In this document: positions 8,881-17,638 of the stretch, piece by piece
How positions within the stretch are numbered: position 1 is the stretch's first letter
How the letters are laid out: each line of letters opens with the position of its first letter
Source: Lysinibacillus agricola
GTDB lineage: Bacteria; Bacillota; Bacilli; Bacillales_A; Planococcaceae
Direction of reading: 5' to 3'
Assembly (NCBI RefSeq): GCF_016638705.1
Contig: NZ_CP067341.1
Span: forward strand, 871,501 to 935,500
DNA length: 64,000 bases
Position numbers and translations under genes: made by a program
The notes under the pieces: generated by a model
Told to the model about the DNA's origin: nothing
Databases searched by the model: none
Seen by the model: the letters and a program-made list of their open reading frames with translations, nothing else

Positions 8881-8973
8881 TTGATTTCTTTTCATGCTAA
8901 GGACACTGTTTGCATGAAACTGTTACACAATGGTAAAATGAAAGTTGAGACTATATAGGAAGTGAAAAAATTC

Positions 8974-11484
8974 ATGGCAAACCTATTAAATAAATTATTT
9001 GATTTCAATAAACGTGAGTTAAAAAAATTAGAAAAAATCGCTGACCAGGTTGAGGGATTCGCTTCTCAAATGGAACAGCTTTCAGATGATCAATTACAAG
9101 CGAAAACAGAAGAATTTAAAAAACGTTATGCCGACGGAGAGAATTTAGAATCGATTCGTGCGGAAGCTTTTGCCGTTTGTCGGGAAGGGTCAAAGCGTGT
9201 GTTAGAGATGTATCCATTCCGCGTACAAATTATGGGTGCTGCTGCACTTGATGAAGGTAATATTGCGGAAATGAAAACCGGTGAAGGTAAAACGTTAACG
9301 GCTACAATGTCTGTTTATTTAAATGCCATTACTGGTAAAGGCGTACATGTTATAACAGTCAATGAATATTTAGCTAGTCGTGATGCTGAGGAAATGGGAC
9401 ATCTGTATAATTTCTTAGGCTTAACGGTTGGTTTAAACTTGAACAGCCTATCGAAAGAAGAAAAACGTATGGCATACGAAGCTGATATTACGTATAGTAC
9501 AAACAATGAGCTAGGCTTTGATTATTTACGTGATAATATGGTGCTTTATAAAGAGGAACGTGTACAACGTCCGCTGCATTATGCCGTGATCGATGAGGTT
9601 GACTCGATTTTAATTGATGAAGCGCGTACGCCATTAATTATTTCGGGTCAGGCTGGGAAATCAGCACAGCTTTATAAACAATCTAATGCGTTTGTTCGTA
9701 TGTTAAATGCAGAAACAGATTACACATATGAAGAGTCAACAAAAGGTGTTACGTTAACAGATGCTGGTGTTGAAAAAGCGGAGAAGTCGTTCGGTGTTGA
9801 TAACCTATTTGATTTAACGCATGTACGTTTAAACCATGCCATTAACCAATCGTTAAAGGCACATGTAAGTATGCATAATGATGTTGATTATGTTGTTCAA
9901 GATGGAGAAATTGTTATTGTTGACAGCTTTACGGGTCGTTTAATGAAAGGTCGTCGTTACTCAGATGGACTACATCAGGCGATTGAGGCTAAAGAAGGCG
10001 TGGAGATTCAAAATGAATCGATGACGATGGCGACAATTACATTCCAAAACTACTTCCGTATGTATCAAAAGCTTTCAGGTATGACAGGTACAGCGAAAAC
10101 AGAGGAAGAGGAATTCCGTAATATTTATAATATGAGTGTTGTGGCGATTCCAACGAATAGGCCGATTGCTCGTGATGACCGTCCAGACTTAATTTTTGCT
10201 TCAATGGATGGAAAATATAAAGCGGTGGCGGCAGATATTGCAGAGCGCCATAGAGCAGGACAACCTGTTCTTGTTGGTACGGTTGCAATTGAAACATCTG
10301 AAATTATTTCGAATTTATTGAATAAACATAAAATCCCGCATAACGTATTAAACGCGAAAAACCATGAGCGTGAAGCAGAAATTATTGCCAATGCAGGTAC
10401 AAAAGGTGCAGTAACAATTGCAACAAACATGGCTGGTCGTGGTACAGACATTAAGCCTGGCGAAGGTGTAATGGAGATTGGCGGTTTAGCGGTAATTGGT
10501 ACGGAGCGTCATGAATCTCGTCGTATCGATAACCAGCTGCGTGGTCGTTCTGGTCGTCAAGGGAATCCAGGGGTTACTCAATTCTATCTGTCACTAGAAG
10601 ATGAATTAATGCGCCGTTTTGGCTCTGATAATATGAAGTCCATGATGATGAAACTAGGGATGGACGATTCACAGCCATTACAATCTAAAGTTGTTTCAAG
10701 AGCAGTAGAATCAGCTCAAAAACGTGTTGAAGGTAATAACTTCGATGCTCGTAAACGTTTATTACAATATGATGATGTGTTACGTCAACAACGTGAGATT
10801 ATTTATAAAGAGCGTTATGACGTATTAGAAACAGATAATATGCGTGTGCTTGTTGAGTCTATGATTCAAGAAACGATCGACAATGTTGTCGCATTGTATA
10901 CACAAGGTGAGCAAAAAGATTGGAACTTAAAAGCACTTGATGACTTTGTCGCAGCAAACCTATTAGAAGAAGGCATTCTGAAGGTAGAAGATTTCCAAGG
11001 TAAATCTGCAGAAGAGATTATCCAGCTGATTTCTGACGCTGTGCATGTACGTTATGAAGAAAAAGAAGCAGAGCTTACTCCAGAGCGTATGCGTGAATTT
11101 GAAAAGGTTATCTTACTACGTTCAATTGATACGAAGTGGATTGATCATATTGATGCAATGGATCAGCTTCGTCAAGGTATCCATCTTCGTGCATATGGCC
11201 AAAATGACCCGCTTCGTGAGTATCAACAAGAGGGCTTTGCTATGTTTGAGGATATGGTCGCTTCCATTCGTGAAGATGTAGCGAAATATGCGATGAAGGC
11301 AGAAATTCGCAGTAACTTAGAACGTGAGGAAGTTGCAAAAGGTCAAGCTGTTAATCCGAAAGAGGATGGTTCTCCAGCTCCGAAAAAGCAACCTGTCCGT
11401 AAGGCTGAAAATGTCGGACGTAATGATTTATGTCCATGTGGAAGCGGTAAGAAGTTTAAAAACTGCCATGGTGCGGCTCAATAA
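8974..11484 (+). CDS. secA: Preprotein translocase ATPase SecA
   Basis: SecA drives post-translational export through SecYEG. The protein of about 836 residues contains Walker A ([12 protein letters not shown]), the DEAD-type box [17 protein letters not shown], the preprotein crosslinking domain, motif [18 protein letters not shown] with [11 protein letters not shown], and a C-terminal zinc-binding tail ([18 protein letters not shown]). A GTG at 8962 is also in frame. I prefer the ATG at 8974, because AGGAAGTG sits 9 bases upstream of it and the conserved SecA start is [14 protein letters not shown]. Upstream lies the hpf gene, as in Bacillus, but two comK-like genes have come to lie around the downstream prfB. 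Confidence 0.96.
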   Translation: MANLLNKLFDFNKRELKKLEKIADQVEGFASQMEQLSDDQLQAKTEEFKKRYADGENLESIRAEAFAVCREGSKRVLEMYPFRVQIMGAAALDEGNIAEMKTGEGKTLTATMSVYLNAITGKGVHVITVNEYLASRDAEEMGHLYNFLGLTVGLNLNSLSKEEKRMAYEADITYSTNNELGFDYLRDNMVLYKEERVQRPLHYAVIDEVDSILIDEARTPLIISGQAGKSAQLYKQSNAFVRMLNAETDYTYEESTKGVTLTDAGVEKAEKSFGVDNLFDLTHVRLNHAINQSLKAHVSMHNDVDYVVQDGEIVIVDSFTGRLMKGRRYSDGLHQAIEAKEGVEIQNESMTMATITFQNYFRMYQKLSGMTGTAKTEEEEFRNIYNMSVVAIPTNRPIARDDRPDLIFASMDGKYKAVAADIAERHRAGQPVLVGTVAIETSEIISNLLNKHKIPHNVLNAKNHEREAEIIANAGTKGAVTIATNMAGRGTDIKPGEGVMEIGGLAVIGTERHESRRIDNQLRGRSGRQGNPGVTQFYLSLEDELMRRFGSDNMKSMMMKLGMDDSQPLQSKVVSRAVESAQKRVEGNNFDARKRLLQYDDVLRQQREIIYKERYDVLETDNMRVLVESMIQETIDNVVALYTQGEQKDWNLKALDDFVAANLLEEGILKVEDFQGKSAEEIIQLISDAVHVRYEEKEAELTPERMREFEKVILLRSIDTKWIDHIDAMDQLRQGIHLRAYGQNDPLREYQQEGFAMFEDMVASIREDVAKYAMKAEIRSNLEREEVAKGQAVNPKEDGSPAPKKQPVRKAENVGRNDLCPCGSGKKFKNCHGAAQ

Positions 11485-11495
11485 GTATAAATACG

Positions 11496-11537
11496 AAAAA
11501 GATCATTTTAACTATACGTTAAAATGGTCTTTTTTTG
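11496..11537 (+). terminator. Intrinsic terminator after secA
   Basis: AAAAAGATCATTTTAAC pairs with GTTAAAATGGTCTTTTTTT across a five-base loop. Confidence 0.9.
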
Positions 11538-11957
11538 ATGTTGGGATATCCTGACGATTTGAATACACCTATACCCCTGGCTAACAATCCAAGGAGGCTC
11601 GGCGGGAAGGGAGGAGCATTTATCGGAACAGTCAGGTAAGCTAAACATTGCGCCTCGCTAGAACCCTTTTTTAGACTCTATAAAGATGTAACATGACTGA
11701 AAGAAGACCAGACCTTGCACGAAATGAAGAGGACATAAAAAAGTGGAGCCCTTTTCTATTTTTCATAAATCCAAAAAGATAAATTGATAGATAATTCAGA
11801 AAAAAGTACACAATACTACAACAATAGGTAAATAGTTCAATAAAAAGGGTAATGTTTATAACTTTTTTCTGATTTATTATGAATATATATGGATAGTCGA
11901 AAAGTTTTAAAATGTGATAAGTGTGGGCCTACTTTCTTTGAATAGAGGGGGTGATTC
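11538..11957. other. Gene-free stretch upstream of the comK leader
   Basis: No reading frame with a credible ribosome site is seen. The part at 11560-11660 (around GGAGGCTCGGCGGGAAGGGAGG) looks like a decayed copy of the GC-rich intergenic repeats seen at 35.1 and 56.5 kb. The part from 11760 is AT-rich and should hold the comK promoter, but I cannot place -35 and -10 boxes with confidence. Confidence 0.4.
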
Positions 11958-11990
11958 ATGTGTGGACATAAAAATCCTCGAGTAGCGTAG
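11958..11990 (+). CDS. Possible 10-residue leader peptide upstream of comK
   Basis: An ATG with a strong GAGGGGGTG site 6 bases upstream opens a frame of ten codons (MCGHKNPRVA) ending in TAG. The stop lies just beyond the first arm of the 11-bp dyad at 11975-12013, and a terminator-like hairpin follows before comK. This order (strong RBS, short peptide, hairpin, terminator, gene) is that of translation-dependent attenuators. Nothing else shows that the peptide is made, and no known leader peptide is recognised. Confidence 0.4.
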   Translation: MCGHKNPRVA

Positions 11991-12013
11991 TCCTGAAAAG
12001 ACCTACTCGAGGA
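11975..12013 (+). promoter_or_regulatory. 11-bp perfect dyad in the comK leader
   Basis: TCCTCGAGTAG and CTACTCGAGGA are perfect complements separated by 17 bases. The left arm overlaps the last codons of the possible leader peptide, so a ribosome stalled there would prevent the hairpin from forming. It could instead be a protein-binding operator. Confidence 0.55.
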
Positions 12014-12021
12014 AATACATT

Positions 12022-12058
12022 GGAGTATACCAATATAACTATTAGTATACTCCTTTTT
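12022..12058 (+). terminator. comK: Terminator-like hairpin in front of comK
   Basis: GGAGTATAC pairs with GTATACTCC across 14 bases, followed by TTTTT. It lies upstream of the comK ribosome site, in the right place to act as an attenuator. Confidence 0.6.
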
Positions 12059-12095
12059 ACTAGAAAATATAAATATTATTTAAAGGAGGATTAAC

Positions 12096-12635
12096 ATGCA
12101 TTCTGAAGATATTATGAGTAGTGAAACGATGCTGTATATGCCGGAGTATGATGCCTTTGGAAACTTATGTACACTTGTGATAGAAAGGGATTATCAATAT
12201 ATATCCAAATTAGCACCGACAAAATTGATGGATTTTAATTTACGTTATTTTGGTTCTAGTTTAAGAGGTGCCTTAGATGGATCGAAGATGATACTTGGTA
12301 AGCTAAACAAAAATCCAATAGTGGTCCATGAGCGAAGTAATATCGTATGGTTCCCAAGTAGATCTGCTCTACATCCTGAATGTATCTGGTTCGCTGTCCA
12401 CCATATTGATGACTATCAAGTGGTGGATAAAAAGAGGACAAAAGTAACGTTTATGAATGGAAAGAGAATTATTGTGGATCTGAGTATGAGAGCATTTGAA
12501 TATCGAATTCAAAGAGCGTTTTTACTAAAATATAAACTGGAGAAACGAACAAAGTACTTACTTGTTCAAAATGATCGCGCTAAAGTATTTCAACGTATGG
12601 CAAGCCACAGTTCTATGTTTGAGGATGAAGCTTAA
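12096..12635 (+). CDS. comK: ComK-family competence transcription factor (copy 1)
   Basis: ComK activates DNA-uptake and recombination genes by binding AT-boxes. The 179-residue length is usual. Family features seen are an opening Tyr-rich segment MLYMPEYDAFGNLCTLVIE, the signature FNLRYFGSSLRGALDGSK, then NPIVVHERSNIVWFPSRSA, and CIWFAVHHIDDYQVVDKKRTKV is reduced but recognisable. AAAGGAGG lies 8 bases before the ATG. It is placed between secA and prfB, which are neighbours in B. subtilis. A second ComK-like gene is encoded convergently 1.4 kb away. The leader upstream with two hairpins suggests control after transcription start. Confidence 0.85.
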   Translation: MHSEDIMSSETMLYMPEYDAFGNLCTLVIERDYQYISKLAPTKLMDFNLRYFGSSLRGALDGSKMILGKLNKNPIVVHERSNIVWFPSRSALHPECIWFAVHHIDDYQVVDKKRTKVTFMNGKRIIVDLSMRAFEYRIQRAFLLKYKLEKRTKYLLVQNDRAKVFQRMASHSSMFEDEA

Positions 12636-12679
12636 GGCGAATAGCTATCGCACTATTTAGTTATGTAAATCATGCTGTA

Positions 12680-12904
12680 TTGTTAAAAAAGTATGTTTTC
12701 CGACGTAAAAACGTTATAATAAAAAAATACGGGGCTTACAAAAAATAGAGAAATGAGTATTTTGCATGCATTTCTTATACAGATTTGAATTTCTATAGAA
12801 ATCTGTGAAACTTGACTGTGGGAAATTGCTCCTGCTGTCTCAGACTGTTGGTACAGAATAGTTTTACAAGATAGCCCCATTAAAAATGTTCGGAGGATTT
12901 AACA
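12680..12904. other. Leader region upstream of prfB
   Basis: A TATAAT at 12715-12720 is a possible -10 element, but no good -35 is present at 17 bases. A short inverted repeat (CAGATTT with AAATCTG around 12780-12807) lies downstream. The CGGAGGA site just before 12905 is the prfB ribosome site. Confidence 0.35.
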
Positions 12905-14009
12905 ATGATTGAATTAGCAGATGTACGTAACGCGTTAGACACTTCAGCCAAAAAATTGGCGGATTTTAGGGGGTCTCTTTGACTTAGAAAACAAAGAGGC
13001 ACGTATTCAGGAACTAGATGAAATGATGCTTGAGCCAGGCTTCTGGGATGATCAGCAAGGCGCACAAGTAATCATTAATGAGAGTAATGGCTTAAAGGCA
13101 ATTGCAAATGAGTATAAAGATTTATTGGAAACATATGAAAACTTAGATATGACACTAGAGCTATTGCGAGAAGAGCCTGATGAAGAATTGCAAGAGGAGC
13201 TGGGCAACGAGCTAGCAGAATTCCAGCAAAAAATGGGCGATTTTGAGCTGCAATTACTATTAAGTGGCCCATATGACCAAAACAATGCAATTTTAGAGTT
13301 GCACCCAGGAGCAGGTGGTACGGAATCTCAGGATTGGGGCTCAATGCTGCTTCGTATGTACACACGCTGGGCAGAAAAACGTGGCTTTAAAGTCGAAACA
13401 GTTGATTATCTTCCAGGGGATGAAGCAGGTATTAAATCTGTAACATTATCCATTAAGGGTCATAATGCTTACGGCTATTTACAAGCAGAAAAGGGTGTCC
13501 ATCGTTTAGTACGTATTTCACCGTTTGACTCTTCTGGTCGTCGTCATACATCATTCGTTTCTTGTGATGTTATGCCTGAATTCGATGATAATATTGAAGT
13601 TGATATTCGCACAGAGGATTTAAAAATTGATACGTATCGTGCAACAGGAGCAGGTGGTCAGCATATTAATACGACAGATTCAGCTGTTCGTATTACGCAT
13701 ATTCCAACTGGTACTGTCGTACAATGTCAGGCAGAACGTTCACAAATTAAAAACCGTGAAAAAGCCATGACGATGTTAAAAGGGAAGCTCTATCAATTAG
13801 AGATCGAAAAGCAACAGGCACAGCTAGATGAAATCCGTGGTGAACAGAAGGAAATCGGCTGGGGTTCACAAATTCGTTCATACGTATTCCATCCTTATTC
13901 AATGGTGAAGGATCATCGTACAAATGAAGAAACAGGTAATGTAGGAGCGGTGATGGATGGTGATGTAGATCCATTCATTAATGCATATTTACGTTCAAAG
14001 ATCGGGTAA
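12905..14009 (+). CDS. prfB: Peptide chain release factor 2, with programmed +1 frameshift
   Basis: RF2 releases peptides at UGA and UAA stops. The gene starts at ATG 12905 after CGGAGG and reads 25 codons to a UGA at 12980-12982. Shifting +1 there continues as GAC TTA GAA to the stop at 14007-14009, giving about 367 residues. The product has the codon-recognition motif SPFDSS and the catalytic GGQ in [15 protein letters not shown]. The shift is the well-known autoregulation of RF2: when RF2 is scarce, ribosomes pause at UGA and slip. It belongs to the secA-prfB pair of Bacillus, here separated by a comK gene. Confidence 0.96.
12968..12983 (+). promoter_or_regulatory. prfB: RF2 programmed frameshift site
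   Basis: AGGGGG (an internal Shine-Dalgarno) is followed by TCT CTT TGA C, the classical slip site in which CUU moves to UUU in the +1 frame before the in-frame UGA. Confidence 0.95.
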
Positions 14010-14016
14010 TGAAAGT

Positions 14017-14060
14017 CCCTCGGAGGCACAGTAACATTGTGCTCCTGAGGGGTTTTTTTT
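14017..14060 (+). terminator. Intrinsic terminator after prfB
   Basis: CCCTCGGAGGCACA pairs with TGTGCTCCTGAGGGG with small bulges, followed by eight T. It lies between convergent prfB and the second comK and may serve only the plus strand. Confidence 0.85.
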
Positions 14061-14070
14061 CTGATTCTAA

Positions 14071-14580
14071 TCAAAAAGGTGGATGATACGGAGTGTCTTG
14101 ACTAATTTCCTTACGTTCATTCATGTAATGTTTATAGAGCATCGATGCATTGACAAATTGTTTGCTAATTGAAGCATATTGAATGGGTAGCTCAATTTGT
14201 TTATCGTTTTTCAGAGTGACGATACAGCCCATTTTACTCGGGACAATATTTGAAATGGCGTGAAGACCGATCCAAATATTGTGGATGGAGTTTGGCGAAA
14301 AGGTTGGTAGAAAAATACATGGATAACCATAATCATAAGCAACAACGATTGGAAGCTTATGTTGATTGCCGAAGAAGCGTTTGGCGGAATGTTTTGCTGC
14401 CTCATAGGTTGTCCCTAGTGAAATACAAGATTTTCGTAATATATGCAGTGGCTTCCGTGTGACGATGAGTTCATTATGCTTGTCGATTACCCGTGTGAAA
14501 ATTTTAGAGTCGTACTGAATTGGCTGAAGTAAATAGGTGTTGAAAGACATTAAATATCCATTGACATAGTTTGCTGGCAT
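14071..14580 (-). CDS. ComK-like protein (copy 2, divergent)
   Basis: A 169-residue protein related to ComK. It has the opening TYLLQPIQYDSKIFTRVIDK, a central CISLGTTYEAAKHSAKRFFG corresponding to the CRYFGSS-EGRKEG block, then HKLPIVVAYDYGYPCIFLPT, and IWIGLHAISNI in the place of WI-x-HI. The core motif is drifted (SLGTTY rather than YFGSSY), so DNA-binding properties may differ from copy 1. The start has GGAGG 10 bases upstream. Gram-positive genomes with two ComK-type genes exist, as in staphylococci. It may be a modulator or a decayed paralogue. Confidence 0.72.
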   Translation of the reverse strand: MPANYVNGYLMSFNTYLLQPIQYDSKIFTRVIDKHNELIVTRKPLHILRKSCISLGTTYEAAKHSAKRFFGNQHKLPIVVAYDYGYPCIFLPTFSPNSIHNIWIGLHAISNIVPSKMGCIVTLKNDKQIELPIQYASISKQFVNASMLYKHYMNERKEISQDTPYHPPF

Positions 14581-14806
14581 ATATGTAGTGCCTCCTTTTT
14601 CTATTTATTATTGAAGTGTAGAACATGAAAATGAATTCAGAAAATATAGATAAATGTAAAAAACCATTGATATATCAAGCAATTGCATAGATAAATTGCT
14701 TGAAATTGCACAAGATTAATAGTAAATCGAAGTGATTTTCAGTTCTTAAGCATTGATTTTTAATGTCAATTTTCATATAATTTAGAAAAGGATCGAGGTG
14801 AGATCG

Positions 14807-15049
14807 TTGGATAAATATTATTCGTATACAGATTTTCTAAAAGCCGTTGGTCAGTCAAAGAAAGTTGATGAGGCAGAGAAATTATTGAACGAGATTTATT
14901 TAGATTTATTTTTAAATCATATCCAGCGTAAGCATCGTGAAGAGCAGCTCATGGTTCTGATAGATAGAGCACTCGATGACAAAGATGAAAAAGCATTTCA
15001 TCTATACGCAGACGAACTAGTAGCTTTACACCAAGATGCAAGTGAATAA
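14807..15049 (+). CDS. IDEAL-domain protein
   Basis: An 80-residue acidic protein whose C-terminal half (LMVLIDRALDDKDEKAFHLY, then ADELVAL) matches the IDEAL domain, a short helical motif of unknown function found in Bacillales regulatory and competence-related proteins. A GTG at 14798 is in frame. The TTG at 14807 is preferred because GAGGTGAG sits directly upstream with 4 bases spacing, giving MDKYYSYTDFLKAVG. It is a single gene ended by its own terminator. No specific function is claimed. Confidence 0.75.
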   Translation: MDKYYSYTDFLKAVGQSKKVDEAEKLLNEIYLDLFLNHIQRKHREEQLMVLIDRALDDKDEKAFHLYADELVALHQDASE

Positions 15050-15058
15050 TATGACGAG

Positions 15059-15092
15059 CCCGCTCTCTGTTATTGGAGAGCGGGATTTTTTT
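15059..15092 (+). terminator. Intrinsic terminator after the IDEAL gene
   Basis: CCCGCTCTC pairs with GAGAGCGGG, followed by ATTTTTTT. Confidence 0.9.
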
Positions 15093-15216
15093 GTGATTTT
15101 ATTTGCCAAATTGATGATTGGATATCTTTAATTTAAAATCTTTCCCTAAAATTTTTTTATAGTGTCACAAATCCCCATTAATTTCAGTTATATAAGTTAG
15201 AAAGGAGGGGAGACAT

Positions 15217-15811
15217 TTGACTGTACCGAATAAATCCAAGGAAAATGCCAAATTAGATATAAAATCTATCGTGGAACAAGTTCAAACAGGTGATATTCAA
15301 GCCTATACAGAAATAATTCGTTGTTTTCAAAAGCCAATCTATATTTACTGCTACTATCTTTTAGGAAGCAAAGAAGAAGCTGAGGATGCTTCACAAGATA
15401 TTTTTATAAAGGGATTAGAGAATATTAATAATTTTTCTTATACTGTTTCTTTCTCTGCATGGCTTTATAAAAATTGCTCATCATCACTGTATTGATTTAA
15501 TTAAAAAGAAAAATAAAGGCTATAAATTTTGGACAAGTTTTAAGAAAGATCATGCGAACGATCACACGCATGAACAAGAATTTCAATACGGCGATATCAT
15601 TCATGAGTTATTAGAACAGTTAAATGTGGATGAAAGAAGGATTCTGCTACTTCGATCGATAGAGGAATATAGCTTCGACGAAATCGCTTCTATTATGGAA
15701 CTTAAACCAACGACTGTTCGAAAAAAATATGAACGATTACGTAAAAAATTGATGAAAAAGAATAAGTTAGGAGGGGAAATTTATGAACACTCGTTCAAAA
15801 CAGGAGGATAA
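15217..15811 (+). pseudogene. ECF RNA polymerase sigma factor, frameshifted
   Basis: Two frames together encode one sigma-70 family ECF protein. Residues from TTG 15217 give region 2 (AYTEIIRCFQKPIYIYCYYLLG, EEAEDASQDIFIKGL, FSAWLYK), then the frame breaks into a stop at 15493. From the five-A run at 15469-15473, the +1-shifted frame continues as IAHHHCIDLIKKK, and on to region 4 (ERRILLLRSIEEYSFDEIASIM, TTVRKKYERLRKKL). Removing one A restores the full gene of about 198 residues. The break is either a real inactivation or a homopolymer sequencing error. The gene overlaps its anti-sigma partner by 29 bases, and AGAAAGGAGGGG precedes the TTG. Confidence 0.75.
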
Positions 15812-16921
15812 AGAGTTAGATCAGTTAGAAAGATTCATTCGAGAAACCCCTATGGAAATTGATTTAGTTAATCGTACAATGAACAAATATGAAAGCAGTC
15901 GTTATACAAAGCAGCCAGAAAGTTCTAGAACCTCTAAGAAAATACGTCAAAGAGTGATAATGATAGCGGCTTCCACAGCAATGATTTTTAGTCTAATATT
16001 GGTCACTAGCTTAGTGTCACCAACTTTGGCTGCAACGATAAAGCAAGTACCCGTACTATCATCTATTTTTAAACTTGCGGGTGATCTTGGTCTGCAAACT
16101 GCTGATGAAAAAGGGCTCTCAACGAAACTGAATACAAGTGCTACACATGATGATTTTACATTAAATGTATCGGAAGTAGTGTATGATGGTACGCGTGTTT
16201 CAATTGCTATTGAACGACTTCATACGGAGGGGGAATTATCAAAAGAAACTTTAATAGATCGTATCAGTAATATTGAATTTTTTATAAATGGTGATCCCCG
16301 TAGTTCTTTTGCTCCGGATCCGGAAAATGCAATGAATGGATTTAATATATACTCAGGTAAAGATAATGATTCTGCCATTATTGAAATTGTAGATGAGAGA
16401 AATCATAGAAGCGTCCTTTTCCCGAACAGTTTGATTTAACATTGAGTACTACAATAACTGGTATACAGGACCCTTTAAAAATCGAAATTCCTGTGAAAAA
16501 TAAAATTGAAGACACTGTAACTTTACAACCTAATGTAAGTCGACAATATGATAATATTCATTTTACTATTGAAAAGATCCAGCTTACTCCTATTACAACC
16601 AATATAACGACAAGACCCATTTTAACAGACAATTCACCTATCGCAGAGCTCGCAATGGGAATAGATGTTGTTGATGAACAAGGGCATAAACTAAAACTAA
16701 TTGGTGGCCTTGGTTCGTATGAGTCAAATGGTAGCGATATGATTATGGATCATCGATATACACCTTTTGAATCCATTCCAAAAACAATAACCCTTAAGCC
16801 TTATATACATCTCTTTAAAGAATATCCAAAAGGTGAATATCAAATGGATGAAAATGGGGAACCAAAGATTCAATATATTCCTGAGCTGGAGGTTACACTA
16901 CCTATTAACTCACAAAAATAA
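15783..16921 (+). pseudogene. Anti-sigma factor (DUF4179/DUF5643 type), frameshifted
   Basis: The protein has a cytoplasmic N-terminal part (LDQLERFIRETPMEIDL), a transmembrane helix (about residues 58-78, VIMIAASTAMIFSLILVTSL) and an extracellular domain typical of DUF4179 (GLQTADEKGLSTKLNTSATHD, VVYDGTRVSIAIE). The frame stops at 16437. A second frame from about 16418 carries the rest (FDLTLSTTITGIQDPLKIEIPV and a DUF5643-like end). One extra T in the CTTTTCCC run near 16417-16423 would join them as FPEQFDLTL. This protein normally holds the upstream sigma factor inactive, so both members of the pair carry one indel. Confidence 0.72.
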
Positions 16922-16964
16922 AAAAGTAGAGAACGTGAGATTTGCCTCACTTTCTCTACTTTTT
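16921..16964 (+). terminator. Intrinsic terminator after the anti-sigma gene
   Basis: AAAAAGTAGAGAACGTGAG pairs with CTCACTTTCTCTACTTTTT. The stem is long and almost perfect. Confidence 0.92.
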
Positions 16965-17284
16965 GGTATTTCAAAATATTTACTTTAAAAGTGTAAATAC
17001 CAAGTGGATCCCCATTAGATTTAAAAGCTTTCACTTGAGCCATCCCTACTCCTTGCGACTAATATACTATTAATTTTAGTTTATAAATAGGAATATTATT
17101 TATAAATATCATTTAAGTATATAAACATCCATTTATTATAATAGAAGTAACTTCAATGAAGATATTGTATTTGATATCTTATTTGACGAGCAGAACCTAG
17201 AAATATTCTCTTTTTTTGTTGAACTATTTTGAAAAAAAGAAAAATATGCTAAACTTAGCATTAAGTGAATAGCAAATGCAGAAT
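16965..17284. other. Promoter region of the cobalamin operon
   Basis: No gene is seen. TTTGAA at 17228-17233 with TAAACT at 17250-17255 (16 bases apart) is a possible SigA promoter just upstream of the riboswitch. The rest is AT-rich without clear structure. Confidence 0.35.
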
Positions 17285-17456
17285 AAAGGTGCTCTTTTAG
17301 GAGCTTAATAGGGAATTCGGTGCAAATCCGAAGCTGTTTCCGCAACTGTAAGTGTAGATGACTACAGAAATTACCACTGTCAAACGAGGAAAAATGCCTC
17401 CAGTAGATGGGAAGGTTCTGAATAGGATACACGAGCCAGGAGACCTACCTTTATTC
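17285..17456 (+). promoter_or_regulatory. Cobalamin (B12) riboswitch
   Basis: Conserved pieces appear in the right order: AAGGTGCTC then AATAGGGAATTCGGTGCAAATCCG (here noted as AATAGGGAA and GGTGCAAATCCG), GCTGTTTCCGCAACTGTAAG, CCACTGTC, GATGGGAAGG, and the B12 box GAGCCAGGAGACCTACC. The RNA binds adenosylcobalamin or a relative and represses the downstream genes. It is followed at about 90 bases by a terminator hairpin, so it probably acts by transcription termination. The downstream operon is therefore B12-responsive. Confidence 0.95.
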
Positions 17457-17547
17457 CATCGTATTAACTCTCTTCGGAAGCTAGGAGAACTTACGGCAAA
17501 TAGATGAACAGGCAAATTGTGTTTTTGTGCCTTTTTCTGTTTTCCTT

Positions 17548-17592
17548 AGATGCTCTCCCTTTTGTTGGAGAAGCATCTTTTTTATTTTTTGA
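17548..17592 (+). terminator. Riboswitch-controlled terminator
   Basis: AGATGCTCTCC pairs (one bulge) with GGAGAAGCATCT followed by TTTTTATTTTTT. It is located between the riboswitch and the first structural gene. It shows that translation starts after it, at 17639, although an in-frame ATG exists at 17504. Confidence 0.85.
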
Positions 17593-17638
17593 GTTAATTG
17601 CAAATATATTCACCTATAACAAGATCAGGAGGAGAGAA

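Noticed and set aside
8962..8973. GTG start for SecA
   Set aside because: It overlaps the AGGAAGTG ribosome site used for ATG 8974, and the extra residues are not family-like.
16437..16445. Two separate genes at the anti-sigma locus
   Set aside because: The second frame begins with sequence that completes a DUF4179/DUF5643 protein and lacks a ribosome site, so one broken gene is the better reading.
17504..17638. N-terminal extension of the first cobalamin-operon protein
   Set aside because: It crosses the riboswitch terminator, has no ribosome site and would bury the signal peptide.
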